DNA of 64,000 bases from Leptasterias polaris (lineage: Eukaryota > Echinodermata > Asteroidea > Forcipulatida > Asteriidae): contig JAZGTN010000073.1 of assembly GCA_037783415.1 (NCBI GenBank), positions 2,976,001-3,040,000 on the forward strand, read 5' to 3'. A program made the translations under genes and the position numbers. The notes below the pieces were generated by a model, which was not told the origin of the DNA, ran no database searches, and saw nothing but the letters and a program-made list of their open reading frames with translations. Positions 31,436-45,034 of the stretch are shown in pieces (the stretch's first letter is position 1; each line of letters begins with the position of its first letter).

Positions 31436-32499
31436 TTTTGACACTGACTATTGGAATAATTGTGATTTTTCTTCACCTCTTAATTAAGGGATCCCTTTAT
31501 TTTGGACTACAACCCGACCCCCCTAGCGTCTTTGACTATGACACCCTCCCCATACCTAATTCAAAACACTCTACTCTTCGGTAACTCAATACAAATGTTT
31601 TGACCTAAATTATTACTTTTCTTCACTTCTTACCAAGAGTTCCCCCCTGATTTCCCCTCCCCCAAGTGTCTTTGGCTAGAAGCATTGTATTGAAGCATAG
31701 GCAGTCCATAGCAACAGCCACAGCCGCCAAGTCAGACACAGCCCTTTCATTCACCTTTAAGCCTAATGCTTCAATAATGGAAGCTGGCTGATTGCCAGGC
31801 TTAGGTGTTGCTGCACTAAACCCAAGTTTGACAAATTAACATTTTCATCTTGTTCAAATACTGGTACTTCCATAAAGTGTGCACCATGGAATTTATCTAT
31901 GTTACATTAAAAAAAATAAAAAAATGCAAAGAAAAAGACATGCACTTGTTGGTAACCCTCTTTGCTATGGGCCCTAATGTTTAATGACATTGTGTGGACT
32001 TTACTACAGTGAAATGTTCTGGTCTTTTTTATAAATTAATGGAACACAGACAGCAGTGATTCTTGTTGCAATTTTATGTTCGAAACAAATCCTCCTCATT
32101 TTTTGGCAAGTGCAACTGGTTGAATTGAACCACATTTATTTAGACTAGCCTTTTGTTTGAAGGAAAAAGTTCTTGAGCAGGGAGATGAATCCACAATTTA
32201 CAATTCAATTTTGTTGCATATGGAAAAAAAGTTTACTTCACTAGAAAAAAAGTTTACTTTACTAGAAAAAATGCAAAAAATAAGTTAGTGGCCTGACGTT
32301 TCGACCCTAGCAGAGTCTTTCTCGAAGGCTAAATGACAACACACAATACAAGCAGACAAGAGTTGCATGAGTAGTCAAGTGGAAATACATGAATAGAGAG
32401 AGTGGAGGGAGAAAAGCAGAAAGCATTCAGAGAAGGCAGGGGGTAAGCAGGGATTATGAAGACAAGGGGATAGCTAGAAAAAAGTCCACTATATAAACC

Positions 32500-32885
32500 A
32501 ACTTCAATCATCAGTTGCAATCATCAAGAGTTCCTACCATTATAGGTTAAAATTCCAATCAACAAGAACTCCTAAACTTGTGGACTCCGATTCCAATCAT
32601 CCAGGACTGTGAGTTTGAATCTCAATCATCAAAAACTAAGGTTGTGGGTTGAATCCAATTTATCTCAAATACCTAGGTTGTGTGTTTGAATTCCAATTAT
32701 CTAGAATTCCTAACATTGTGGGTTCAAATTCCAATCATCAATAATTCCTAAGGTTGTGAGTTTGAATCCCAACCATCCAGAGCTAAAGTTGTGGGTTCGA
32801 ATCCCAACTATCCCTAATACCTAGGGTTGTAGATTCAAATTCCAATCATCCAGAATTCAAAAGGTTATGGGTTAAAATCCAAACA
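32500..32885. repeat. Degenerate ~40-45-bp minisatellite with GGGTTCGAATCCCAA-like core
   Basis: About nine units of the type GTTGTGGGTTCGAATCCCAA then TCATCCAGAATTCCTAA. Confidence 0.8.
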
Positions 32886-33499
32886 AAGGTGCAAGTGGAT
32901 TTTTCTATGAAATTCCATAACACTACACTACACATACACCTATCCATTGCTTTATTCTTTATCCATGTACCTCTTGGGCAAAATCAATGACCTTTTTGTT
33001 GTTTACCTTGCATACAAGACTTACATCATCCTTGTTTCTACAGCTATTATTTCACTGACAATACACTTACTTTAAGTGAGGGGTTCGTCAATTAGAACAG
33101 GAGAAACCTCCACAGCAGACAAAGCTTAGAGTAAAGATCAATACTGCAACAGTGGCCATCTGTCCATGGAAGGTTTGCTTAACCCAGTTCATTTGTCTTT
33201 AGACCAGTTCATTTGTCTTTAGTCCGCCACTGCTCAAGTCTAAATATCAAATGCGCAGGATGATGATGAACATGAATGAATGCATTGATCAATGAATGAG
33301 TGAAAAATGTAGTCAACTGGAAAATCTACTTTGCGTATCTGGGTTTTTGTTACTGTTTGTTTTATTTCAAACACGCAGGATCATGTTTAAAAAAAGTTTG
33401 TGTCTAATTTTACCAATTATTTTTAGAAGTTTGTGATCAATTTCTTCTGCTTCAAGCCTTCTAGTCTTGATTGGTGATGTTTATTTTGTTAACATGTCG

Positions 33500-33665
33500 T
33501 CGACAATATCGCAACATGAATTACTGGAGAAGAGATATCTGTACCAAACAACCATCAAGGTTTGGCGACGCTCGTTTTGCTACTGCGAGATCGACAATGT
33601 TGCAACCCAAACTACTGGAGAAAAAGTATCTGTATCAAACAAACATCTGGATTTGTACACTTGCT
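33500..33665. repeat. ~105-bp direct duplication
   Basis: ACTGGAGAAGAGATATCTGT and ACTGGAGAAAAAGTATCTGT, each followed by ACCAAACAACCATC-like sequence, make two copies. The 101-codon ORF across it is probably accidental. Confidence 0.65.
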
Positions 33666-34419
33666 CAGTCCCTTTGAGCCGGTCAATGTTATGCCCTCTA
33701 ACGTCTAATATTAGATCTGGAAACTTGCGACCCACCAGTCTCTCCGAGCTTGTGGATGTTGCGCTCTACTGAAGACTAAATGCAAAAAACTAGCTTTGCA
33801 GATCAAGACTACAGTTTGAAACGATTTGGAAGAAGAAGTTTGTTTTTTCACAGCATGAAATGAACTACCGATGTGGCATTTATTTCCTTTGATCATGTAA
33901 AAAAAAAAAAACCTGCCAATACAATGTAACTAAAATTTGGTAAAGTGCATGCATGACTTATTATACAGAGGTACTTACTGTACATATCTTAAATTATTAA
34001 ACATCGTGAACAGTTAGATTTAGTCAAAAATTTTCATTTCACTTGTGAGACCAAATGTGTGGAGTTTGGTTCTGAGGATTGACTACATTTTAAGTCTGAG
34101 ATCACAGTTTAAATCTCTTTATCAGTCGTGCAAAACGCCCCCTACATGTACAGATTGGCTATCACAGGCCCTTACTCGCAATCAAAGACGAAGGTTAATC
34201 CACAAGAGGGCGCTATTTCAGGCAAAAATTAATTGGCTATCAGGTAGACTAAAAACCACAATCACAGACTTAGAAATAACTCTAATCTGAGGAGTGCAAA
34301 GAGCTCTTCTCAATAATTACAGGAGGGCAGTTTATTAGCTCTCTTTGCACCTAAATATGAGGATCTGGTAAACAACAGGAAAGCGGAGCTCCCAATTATT
34401 TTTATTTTTTTCAAATATA

Positions 34420-35190
34420 ATCTTGTACCAATGGTCTGGTAAACTACTGGGAAATGGAGTTTCTAAAAATTAAGTTAATATTTTTTAAATATAATCTTGT
34501 ACTTAGGGTCTGGTTAACTGCAGAAAAATGGAGCTTCCAAAAATTATGTAGTTCAAATTTATTTAGAAAATAGAATTAGCTGTTGCAAACCGCTTACCAA
34601 CCAAAAGGACCTGTGGGGGGTACGTCTAAAAGCAAAATTTAGTCAGTGACCTGATGTTTCGTCCCTAGCAGAGTCTTTCTCTTGTATTTTTTAAATATAA
34701 TCTTGTACTTAGGGTCTGGTTAACTGCAGAAAAATGGAGCTTCCAAAAATGTAGTTCAAATTTATTTAGAAAATAGAATTAGCTGTTGCAAACCGCTTAC
34801 CAACCAAAAGGACCTGTGGGGGGTACGTCTAAATGCAAAATTTAGTCAGTGACCTGATGTTTCGTCCCTAGCAGAGTCTTTCTCTTGTATTTTTTTAATA
34901 TAATCTTGTACTTAGGGTCTGGTTAACTGCAGAAAAATGGAGCTTCCAAAAGTGTAGTTCAAATTTATTTAGAAAATAGAATTAGCTGTTGCAAACCGCT
35001 TACCAACCAAAAGGACCTGTGGGGGGTACATCTAAATGCAAAAATTAGTCAGTGGCCTGATGTTTCGTCCCTAGCAGAGTCTTTCTCTTATATTTTTTTA
35101 ATATAATCTTGTACTTAGCGTCTGGTAAACTACAGGTAAAATGGAGTTTCCAGAAATGTTGTTATTTTAAAATATAATCTTGTACTTAAC
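34420..35190. repeat. Tandem array with ~203-206-bp unit
   Basis: GGGTCTGGTTAACTGCAG begins at 34506, 34712 and 34915, with a related site at 35118. Each unit includes ACCAACCAAAAGGACCTGTG and GATGTTTCGTCCCTAGCAGA. A relative of the last phrase occurs alone at about 32290. Confidence 0.92.
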
Positions 35191-36289
35191 AATCTCTCGC
35201 ATAAATTCACACAATTAATTGTTTGTCTTTTCTTTCTGTGATTCCCAAAGTAAATAATATCTTAACTTGTCTATCATTTTTGGGGTACGGGCAAGTTTCT
35301 ACATGTACCCAGCACAAGCTCCCTATTATTAGGTAGCGACAAGGAAATACACACCTATTTTATTTACCCAGTCAATCTATCATTAATGATTTATTTGTCA
35401 CCTCAGTAAAGTTGACACTTCTACAATTATGTCATGTGCACTTTTGCAGACCAGATGGCCTAAGTACAACAGGTGAGCTGAACTTTTGGTGGGGGGTTTT
35501 GTTTGAGAAAAAAGGGGGTGGGCCATGAAAACCACAAAACTAGGAAGGGCAAAATATGATAGAATTAGGATTTAAAAAAAAAAACATATTGAAAAGTCTA
35601 CTTAGCATCAGGCCTGGATTTTTATTTTCAAGGCCGTTTTCATTTTGCAAAGGGCACTTCCATTGGACAATCTTAAAGTTTTGAGCGTGAAACCAGGTTG
35701 TTTGCTTGTTCTCACCCATACACTCTCGCTTTGCTAAGGCGTACAACACAGAGTATTTCCAACAGCTTTGTTTCACGTATTGCATCTCTTTGGAACTCCT
35801 TGCCCGTTGCATATTTCCCTCCATGCTAAAATCTAGACTGTTTTAAGAGGAATATTAATTCAAACCTTCAGCTACCCCGAGTTATTTTCAGCTTAAATTT
35901 TTTCTTCTTGTAGCCCCTTCATGCCCTTACCAAGACTGGTATTGGTGCGAACTTGTATTAAATAAAATCAAATAAATGACAAGATATAAAATAGAGATAC
36001 GTAAGGATTGTGCATGTATACTGGCGAGAACCATCTCATACAATAATTTCAATGCAAAATTAATGTAGTTTTGATTTATCCTTTATAAAACCCAGATAAG
36101 AACAGAATTTCATGCTTCCTATCAGCGTCTCAATTTCCATGAAATTACTTTGTGGAGCGAATGTAATCTCTGATTCATAGCAACAGATCAATCGCCATGG
36201 CAATATGTCAACACCCACGCAATAATACGCCCTTCCATTATGCCCTACCTGTCACGCTAATTTCACTCTACCCAAAGGTGCTAGAGTAG

Positions 36290-36765
36290 GAGGTGTTATT
36301 GCGACCAAGGGTCCCACCTCCCTTGATTGGGGACCATCAATATCCCCATTGGGGGAAAAAGGATTTAAATTATTTGAAGGTGTACCTCAAATGGCAGAGT
36401 ATACTGTCATTGTTGCTATAGTGTTAACCAGAGGGAAAATTAATACCCTCATTAAGGGGAGGCTCATAGAAAATGAAATACTACCTCAAATGGGAGAGTT
36501 TACTGTCGTTGTAATGTCACCACAGTGATAAAAAAAGAGAAGAGAGTTTCAAATTAAATAAAGATACCTCAAATGAGACCCGTAATATCCCAAATGAGAG
36601 AAGAGGGTTCAAATTAAATGAAGGTATACTTCAACTGGGATAGAATACTGTCATTGTCACCATAGTGTTAACCAGAAGGGAACATTACTAAACCTCACTG
36701 AGAGAAGAGTTTTTTAAATTAAATGAAGGTATACCTCAAATGGGATAGTCACCCATTTTGATAGC
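36290..36765. repeat. Degenerate tandem repeat, ~100-120-bp unit
   Basis: TACCTCAAATGGGA(G/T)AG and ACTGTCATTGT(T/C)(G/A)C recur about four times. Confidence 0.65.
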
Positions 36766-37274
36766 TTGATGGGGATATAAAATGCTGTAGACACCCCTTG
36801 AAATTGGTACACCTCTAATGACTGTAACCAATGGCAAGAGGAGAGAACATTCACACCTCTGTAACTATCGGGTCATGAATGTTTGCCTTGACGGTTGGCC
36901 ACCACGCATGTGACTCAGACTTCAGAAAACGAAAGCTAACATTTGCTTAGCAACAGTCAACTTAAAACTGGCACACCCTCTTGTACATTTACAAAAGGTG
37001 AACACCTACGGAAACGGGTCCCAGTGCAAAGCTTTATACCTGCAATACATCAGAGCCAAAAACTGGTCAGCGAAAAACAATCTAAAATCCAAAAAGCCTA
37101 CAACTTGTAGCTTTCAATGAGGAAAAAAAAACCCCAAAAACAATTTGGCAATGTCGGTATGCCCTTTGAAAAAAAGCCTCCAAATTACCGGATGGGGATT
37201 GTTACATACATTCATAGGGATCGAGGATACAGACTCTCTACATCAACATAAATCAAGAACCACAGCAGACCTGG

Positions 37275-37518
37275 AGGGACCGGGCCCAATTTCATGGCTC
37301 TGCTTACCACCGAATTCTGCGCTTGCCATCACCATTCGGCCGCTTTCTGCGCTAGCTGTGTAAGTGAAGAATACCTAGTAACATGGAGTACGCACACGCA
37401 CAAGCAAAAATTCCCTTCTAACCCATGAAATACGCTTAATGTAAGGGTGGAATTCCCTGCTTCCATAAGCACCGATTCTTTGCTTGCGGTAAAGCAGAGC
37501 CATGAATTTGGGCCCTGG
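37275..37518. mobile_element. Long hairpin element with GGGCCCAATTTCATGGCTCT termini
   Basis: Left GGGCCCAATTTCATGGCTCT and right AGAGCCATGAATTTGGGCCC. It is a variant subfamily, like the one inserted at about 23750. Confidence 0.78.
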
Positions 37519-37649
37519 ACCCCATAGAGGATGAATTCCTAGGAACCTTCTAGATGTATAGATGGCACAGATGGATGTCATAGATCAACCCTTTGTTTTC
37601 CCGCCATTACTAGGATGCAAATACGCATCTTGGCATCATCTCTATTCTA

Positions 37650-37790
37650 TGGGAAACTTTTGAGACAATAGCAGTCATCCAACTCACTGATATTTTTCTT
37701 CCATTGTTCTCAGCGACGAGAACAATCGCTGAGAACAATAGAAAAGGGCAGTTGAATGGGACCCCGCCATTATCAAACGTCTCTTATTAT
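37650..37790. mobile_element. Hairpin repeat, relative of 13345-13485
   Basis: TGGGAAACTTTTGAGACAAT and TTCCATTGTTCTCAGCGACG match the first copy. Confidence 0.65.
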
Positions 37791-39535
37791 TTTGGCTTTG
37801 CTCATTTAGAGGTTGCTATACAAAAGCATGCACAGAATCATAGCAACTGTCTCTATATAGTCCAATGAATTAAAATGTAAGCAGGGAAGTTGTGACTTAC
37901 ATGTGATGTAGCAAGTCATTAGAACAGCCATTATTCAAATCTAACTTGCAATAGCTAATTTAGACATCCTTTTTTTTAATCAATTCTGGCTGATCCATGT
38001 AAATTAATGCACACATCATCATAATGAAGGTTGGCAGGGATAGTGTACTACGAATGACTCATAATTCTTCAATAAACAATCTTTTTTTCACCAGTAGTAA
38101 AAGGTTATGATTAAAACCTTTAGGATTAAAACCTAGGGTTAGATCTTTTATGGATCCTTAATCTTTACCCTCCCAAATTCTTTAATCTGCTTTGCCAAAA
38201 TGAACGATTCAGAAGTCCCGAGAGCCTAAGCTCCCTGTTATAAGTCATACAAGAGTCTTAACAGCCATGGTTTGATCACGGTTTGATGAGGTAGGTCTTG
38301 GTATGTATGTGGGCGGATCGGCAAACGGCATTCACTGCATTTGGCCAATACATCAAATTCCATGTCCCTTAATCATTGAGAACATTTGCTTATTTTCTGT
38401 TGAATCGTAACATTTTCAAGAAGTGTTGTAACTGAGTGGGTGACAACTGTAGCTGTCAGAAGGCTACATACATCTTTAGTTTTCAGATATAACATTTTTT
38501 TTAATTGTTGAAATTGGTGCTAAAGTTTGCTCGGTAATTGCAATTAAAGTTTTTCTACATGTACATGTATGTTTCTCTCAAAAGTTGGTTTATAGATTGG
38601 TATTTGTCAAAGTAAGCCAATTTAAAGATCAAATTATGAATAAAGATACAAGAAAAGTCACATGTGAAAGTGTCAGCTAGTTTAAGAAAACAGCAACAAA
38701 TTGTCAAAGTATTTTCATCAAGAACCCGGGAAATCCATCCACATTTAGCGAGGTGAAGGAAGGCAGGTATCAACCGCATCTCTGGCCACAGTATTCACAA
38801 ACGGACACCACAAAAATTTGAATCTCAAAAAGTCACATAAGGTGATCTTTGGAGACTCAAGTATTTTGGCATACTTTTATTGATTTCTAATCAACTTTTA
38901 TGAAGAAAAAAAAATGGTGGTGTAACAAATCAACGTTTTGATCAGTATGCTCTGCAGACCGTGGCAAAGAGGAAAGTGTTAATTTGTACTGGAACATCAC
39001 AAAGCATACCACGGAACACCACAGTGAAACCAAGGATCACCCACAGCACTAAATGCCGTGGGCAAAAGTCTTAAGCCTACCATTGACACTTGGGGATTAT
39101 GAGACCAATAGACTGGCTCCTTTACAAGATGACCTATTTTCACGGTGATCACTAACATGCCCGTGGGGTACGTGACAATGATAGGTCTCACTTTCAATGG
39201 GATACATTCAATCAACATTTATAGAAAAGACAGATTTCACTAAAGTTTTCGATAATAGCATCCAATTACATTTTTACATTATGCCAGTCACAAGTAAGTG
39301 CGTGCATGAAAAGTCTGGATGCTGCTTGAATGCAACAAACTCTTTTAAATATCTGAAAAAGTGCATGGGGAACCCATTTCCACAAGGGGCATAAATTCAA
39401 GATCAACAACAGTAAAATATTTGGTGGTGGGCCGCCCTAAATTTGAAAAGTCGGAGGGAACACTACATACATCAATCAAGATTCACATGGACCTTAAGTA
39501 TTATCTATGTACAGCTTGTATGATGCTGCCTGCGT

Positions 39536-39700
39536 GGGCCCAATATCATAGAGCTGCTCATAAATAGCAAATAAAGCTTCACAGTTTTCTGCTAAGCAAA
39601 AATAAGCAGGATACCAGTCACAGATGGTACAAGTGGAATGGTATTTTGGCTGGTTACCTTAATATTCTCGTAAGCATGATTTTGTTGTGTTTATTTAAGT
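39536..39700. mobile_element. Hairpin element fragment, GGGCCCAATTTC family
   Basis: GGGCCCAATATCATAGAGCT, then AGCAGGATACCAGTCACAGA and TTTTGGCTGGTTACCTTAAT; the right end has decayed. Confidence 0.7.
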
Positions 39701-39889
39701 TCCCTAATGTTTCCCAAAGGGGTATAAAACACTGTTCAGGACTTGAGGCTTATAGTGCTCTGTGTTTTCCCACAGGCACATCATCCTTTGCTCAGTCCCA
39801 GCGCCTCATCCAAAGGCGCTGGGATGGGCTGACCAATGCACAGGCTGCCCATTAGCCCTCTAGTGATCTATTTGCTTTTACTTGCACGG

Positions 39890-40060
39890 ATCCGTGTGTA
39901 GAGCCTCGACTTCATGCTTTATTTGTACTGTATAAATGTATCTGTTTGGATGAAAGTGTCATTACATTACCGTGACAATACAAAGTAATATAACGCTTCT
40001 GTTCACAGCTGTCCCCAATCCCAGGCTCTACACGCAAAATGGCTGACCATGCAAAGGGCG
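39890..40060. repeat. Dispersed repeat, copy 2 (inverse of 11495-11695)
   Basis: GTAGAGCCTCGACTTCATGC and ATTACATTACCGTGACAATA; ends AGGCTCTACACGCAAAATGG. Confidence 0.75.
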
Positions 40061-40276
40061 AATTCCCATTCCTATTTCCACTGACATAATAACCCTGGTC
40101 ACCTGTTTACCAAAGATTCGACTATCAATAATAATGTAGCTCTATTGTGTAAATCCATTGCAAAGAATGACAATCATTCTTGTACTAAAAACACGGCTCG
40201 AACGCAACATTATTCTTGCAAGTTTGGTTTAAAAAGATCGTTTCCATGGAGCCTCCATGCATTATCATATTGTGTG

Positions 40277-40286
40277 TATATAAAAG
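40277..40286 (+). promoter_or_regulatory. Candidate TATA box
   Basis: TATATAAAAG, 46 nt before an ATG that opens a 77-codon ORF (40332-40565). A match to the consensus is not proof of a promoter. Confidence 0.3.
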
Positions 40287-43235
40287 TCCCATCATGCATC
40301 ACTTCATCCTAAACAAGCGTAAAAGTCTTGGATGGGACCGGTGGGGCCGAGTGAAACATCATCCATAATTCTTTTGTCAAACGAGGGCGCCGTTGTAGCC
40401 ACCAGTTGCCAAGCACTTCTACCAGACAATCAACAATGTCTTATTTGCACAAGAAGTCTGTCTGAATTAACTCTATATGGGAACAACAAACACACAGACG
40501 GGTTGCCAACCAATATAGAATGCCCCACTTTAAACCCCTGCCCTAAAAAAACAGTCCAGGGGTGAAGCAGAGTAGACAATCCCCAGTAAATTTAGGCGGC
40601 AACCGTTGAAAAAACCTGTGATTCATCTTTTGCTTTTCAGCTGGTTTACACGGCACTAAGTCCACTGGCTTTAACACTATTTTTTTACCTTATTAAAGTT
40701 ATCTTTCTACAATCAGCTGTACGAGGCATGAGAATATTATGTGTACTGGTAATTGTTTTCAAAAAATGGACATTGGAAGCGATGGACTGGCCAGCTGGAA
40801 TCTATGAATCAGGGAGGGATGAGATTTGCCAAAATGTTAAAATTCCTGAAAATGGCTTGCGGCCTAGTTCCCCCCAATTCTATACTCCAAAATCTCCCCA
40901 GATGTTACGACTTAAGTAGGTTTACTAGTCTTGATGCAAGTCGTTCTTGTTGAGTTAGTAAAACCATAAAACCATATAGGACCTACATACACTCAACACT
41001 ACACACGTTGCGACTATTCCACCGATTGAGGGCGTTCTCTGAAAACCACGAACCATTGTTCAAAAGTAATATGCGCGGCGCGGAGTGCTAAATCGCGAAA
41101 GTTGCGTAATAATGAAAAACAACATCTTGCACCAAGACTATAGGTTTACAGCCTCTGTTTATCACCAGCAGTACAATAAGCTACAGGTTTGGACAAAATG
41201 TGAACTATTTCTATCTCCCTTTGGTGACTGCATCATTTATTTTCTGTGCGCAAGCATTTAGTGGGAAAGATTTTACGGCACATGTGCATGATTGTTCAGC
41301 AATTGCGAGTTCACAATGGATTTGCATTGTTGCATTATGTATCAATTTTATCAGAACCGAAAGTAAGTTCGCTTGCCTTTTCTTACAAATGAATCTGTTT
41401 GTTTATTTTGAGTTGGCTTTTGTAAGTTTGCCTGAAACAAGGTAAGGCCACTCCTGGTAAGCGGCTACAAGAAGAAACTATTTAAGATGAAAATAACTCG
41501 GGGGAGCTGAAGGTGGAAATTGATATTCCTCTTAAAACAGTCTAGATTGTACGATGGGCGGAAACATGCACCAGGCAAGGAGTTCCAAAGAGATGCAGTC
41601 AGTGGGGAAAAAGCAGTTTGAATGGCTTTACAGGTTCTAAATCCTGGAAAAGCTTTGCTTCTGGTACGCTGTGACTATGAAAAAGAAACTTTGCTTTGGG
41701 CTCCTCCATAAGCAGAAAATTTCTGCTTACAGTCTGTATAAAATTGTACCCTTGTAAATTTACCAGCAGACCACCGTTAAGAGAAAGATAACAGGGAAAG
41801 AGAGGGGAAGTTTTAGGTTTAGTAAATTTATCCCCCCCTTTTTTTTTTGAACAACTTAAACAAACTAACAACTGATAACAAAATAACAGACAAAACGACA
41901 GATTGAAAATTGATTGCTGGAATGTGTCATAGTGTTTTATTCAATTGTCTCATAAAAACCGGTCCACACTTTTTACAAAAACAAATACATTTATTACTTT
42001 AAAAACATTTAATCTAAATTCTCAAATAAGAAACATGACTACAGAGTACAAAAACTGATGGTTGCCAAAAAATGAACACCTTTTAATTCCAAAACAAATT
42101 ATTATGAATTTCATGGGTGTTTTAGTGCATGAACAACTCTTAACAAAAGGACAAGGAGTAATTCAAAACAGCGAACGCTTGAGAGATTTAAAGGCAGAGT
42201 GGCCTTTTAAACTGCTTTGTCTTCAACAAAATGATACCACAAAATTTAATGAAATTATCACGGGTAGGTTGTACGTTGTGTTTGTTACAAACAAGAGGAT
42301 AAAAATTACAACTTACTCCCTGCCAAAAGAAAAAAAGGGGGATACAAAGCTGTGCATTTCTCTTTAATGCTAGACTGGTGCTGATTTATTTGTCTGTTAC
42401 ACAGATAATCCTTATACCCTTGATCAAGGTTGGGAACATGATAATGATGCACGTGTTGAGTGATAAAGACTTACAACCTAAAGGTGAAATCTTGTTTAAC
42501 CTCAAAGTGTCTGGGGCTTTTAAATCATAAATGAACTGGTTTATCTGAGCTTGTTTCCTCGAATCAGGAGCCGGAGATAATTTCTTTTTCAATAAATAAA
42601 GAGGATTTGTTGTGTTTGAAAACAGTAAATAAAGTCGTCCCAACAGCAGGGATAGGGGGGTTTCTTTGTAACTTGCCCAGAGACTGAGCCAACGGGACCA
42701 GTGGAGTCATTGTTTCACAAGATTGAACACTATTTCATATCTTTAGGTCTCCTTTAATAATGACAATCATATTAATAATCACACAAATTTGTCAAACTGG
42801 TAAAAGAGAATGAGAGAAAACAATTTAGAATACAAAATATTAACAACTTCAAATACAAAGTATACTCGGTACAGTGTATGTATTTATAAAAGAGCATAAC
42901 AAAAAGGTATAATTTACATAATGCACTAACAAAATAAAGTGGAAAAATGCAATATATATTGAGTCAGTCATAGGCAATATTTCTGGACATTGTCAGCCGA
43001 CAATCAGTGGAAAATGATATAAATATTCACTTTTCTTCAAAACGAAATGCAAGAATGGGTGTAAATCTGTGTAGTCCAGTATTTTGCAGTAATTCAGTTA
43101 GTTTTGTTTGCAAATATTGCATAATACTTTTTGATATAGCTTTAGGGAGTCATAGACTAATCGGTAGGACAACTTACAGAGATTCTTCACTTAGGCCCAC
43201 TAACTAGCATCTGGCAATATCCAGTGATAAACTTC

Positions 43236-43312
43236 AAGGGGTAGATAGCTCAGTTAATCTGGAGGTCGCAGGTTCGAGCCCCGCTCTCATCAATTTTGTC
43301 TTTGTTCAACCC
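43236..43312 (+). mobile_element. tRNA-like SINE fragment
   Basis: TAGATAGCTCAGTTAATCTG (box A-like) followed closely by CGCAGGTTCGAGCCCCGC (box B). The spacing is too short for an intact tRNA. Confidence 0.65.
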
Positions 43313-43989
43313 AAAATTATTTAGCAGTTGGCCATCAGACCACTGCGAATGGGAGAATGCTGCAGGAGGGACAATAATTTAAATTATGCAAATCAAATAA
43401 TTGTAACAAGAATTGAAACAGAGTGTCAACCATGGTTAAGTAATTCAGTATTTCTCTGGAATAAAACATGATAATCTAAAACCACAGACACAAACAATCA
43501 ATCTTATTTTTCACAACGAATATGTAATTGCATTTAAACCGGTAAACTACCGACCAGATGGCATTCTTTTCTACCGCAGAATTAATTTAACAAGAGCAGC
43601 ACATCATTTGTAGCAATAGTATTTTATCCGTGCCTTTTCAGAATTTTTCAAAGCTCACTTTATAAAGCTCACTTTTTATCCAAGTGCAATTCACAATTAT
43701 TTTGAAAAATTATTCTTTTTGAAATTCCTGGACTAGCGTCCTTTGAATGTAAAAAGCACAAGTTTCCACCACAAAGGGTACATTAATTATACAAATTATA
43801 CATGACTTTTGTTTAAAAAAAGACAACTGCTTTAGAAAAAGAAAATTTCACAGGCAGGATTTAGGATACTCATTTGAGGATTCCTGCAAATGTTGTACTG
43901 TTCCTTTACACCGGTAAATGATTATAAAGTAACATTTATTTAGCTCCAGGGACCAAATCAACGAGCTGGTTTTTTTTCAGCAGAAAAAC

Positions 43990-44155
43990 TTTCCTTTTAC
44001 AATTTTCTGCCAACAAAAACTAAGCAGGAAAGCAGCCACAGATGGTATTTGTCATGGCATTTTGGCTGGTTACCAGGTTACCTTATTCTGGTAAGCACAA
44101 ATGTGTTATGCTTAGCTACTTTTTGTGCTTGAGAAGCTTTATGAAATTAGGCCCC
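43990..44155. mobile_element. Hairpin element fragment, GGGCCCAATTTC family
   Basis: TAAGCAGGAAAGCAGCCACA, TTTTGGCTGGTTACCAGG and GAAGCTTTATGAAATTAGGC; the left terminus is decayed. Confidence 0.65.
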
Positions 44156-44760
44156 TGTGTGCAAGTTGTTGTTGCACATGTACAAAATACATTCACGGTA
44201 AATTACTTCAAGGTTTGCTTGTATTTGAAATTTCCAACACATACATGTACAGGCATGAAACTGCACTTTGTCAAAACAGACAAAACTGCCTGGTGTGGCA
44301 AGGCTTTGTATTGGCCTTCAATTTGTGATGGCGCAGAATATGCTGACAAGTTGCATTAACAAGTCATGCAAAAGAGTGATCACTGTTACAATTCAAAACT
44401 TCTTCAAATTGAAAATGGTGGCCCTTAAACTAGGGCTGTTTTATCTGATTTTAGCGCAAAAAGTGGACGGATCTTTCTTAAACAGCAAACCCTTTACAAA
44501 CGAAAACTTCTTTACAATGATGATTTCAAATGACAATTTATGACAGAAACAAGAAAAAAATGATGAAGAAATAAAGATCAGAATGAACTTTATGATGACC
44601 TTTGGTTTTGGTAAAAAAACAAAAGATCGATGATGAACTAACATTTTTAATTTATTATAAAGAAACTAAATACAAATTTTACTGAAATTTAAAGTGGAGA
44701 AAAGTAGTAGAAGAAATGTTCTCGTCCCCCGCATCTCTGGTGGCAATACAGCAGTCTTGA

Positions 44761-44774
44761 GTTGCCATAGCAAC
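44761..44774. promoter_or_regulatory. Candidate RFX X-box
   Basis: GTTGCCATAGCAAC, a near-perfect palindrome fitting the X-box consensus of ciliary gene promoters. It sits at the edge of a CpG-dense patch (about 44.72-45.04 kb). Confidence 0.35.
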
Positions 44775-45010
44775 GTAACAGGACGTGTCTTGCTGCCAAC
44801 TGAACACCATTAACATCATTACCAGACAGTATTAGAGCCCGCTTACGCCACGTCTAATGCTGTCCCGTATGATGCCATTGGCACCCAACAAAAAAGCGTC
44901 CCCAACGAGGGCGGTATAACATGATGATGGATTGAGTCGTGCGTTGAGTATGGACGATGAAGAAGGGAGGTGCTCTGAGGACTGTGATACTACAAAGTCC
45001 GTGTTGAACG

Positions 45011-45034
45011 AAAGACAGACAGACAGACAAACGG
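45011..45034. repeat. (AGAC)n microsatellite
   Basis: AAAGACAGACAGACAGACAA. Confidence 0.9.

Noticed and set aside
42062..42367. 101-codon plus ORF as a gene
   Set aside because: AT-rich surroundings, no motif, poor start context; probably intron or UTR sequence.
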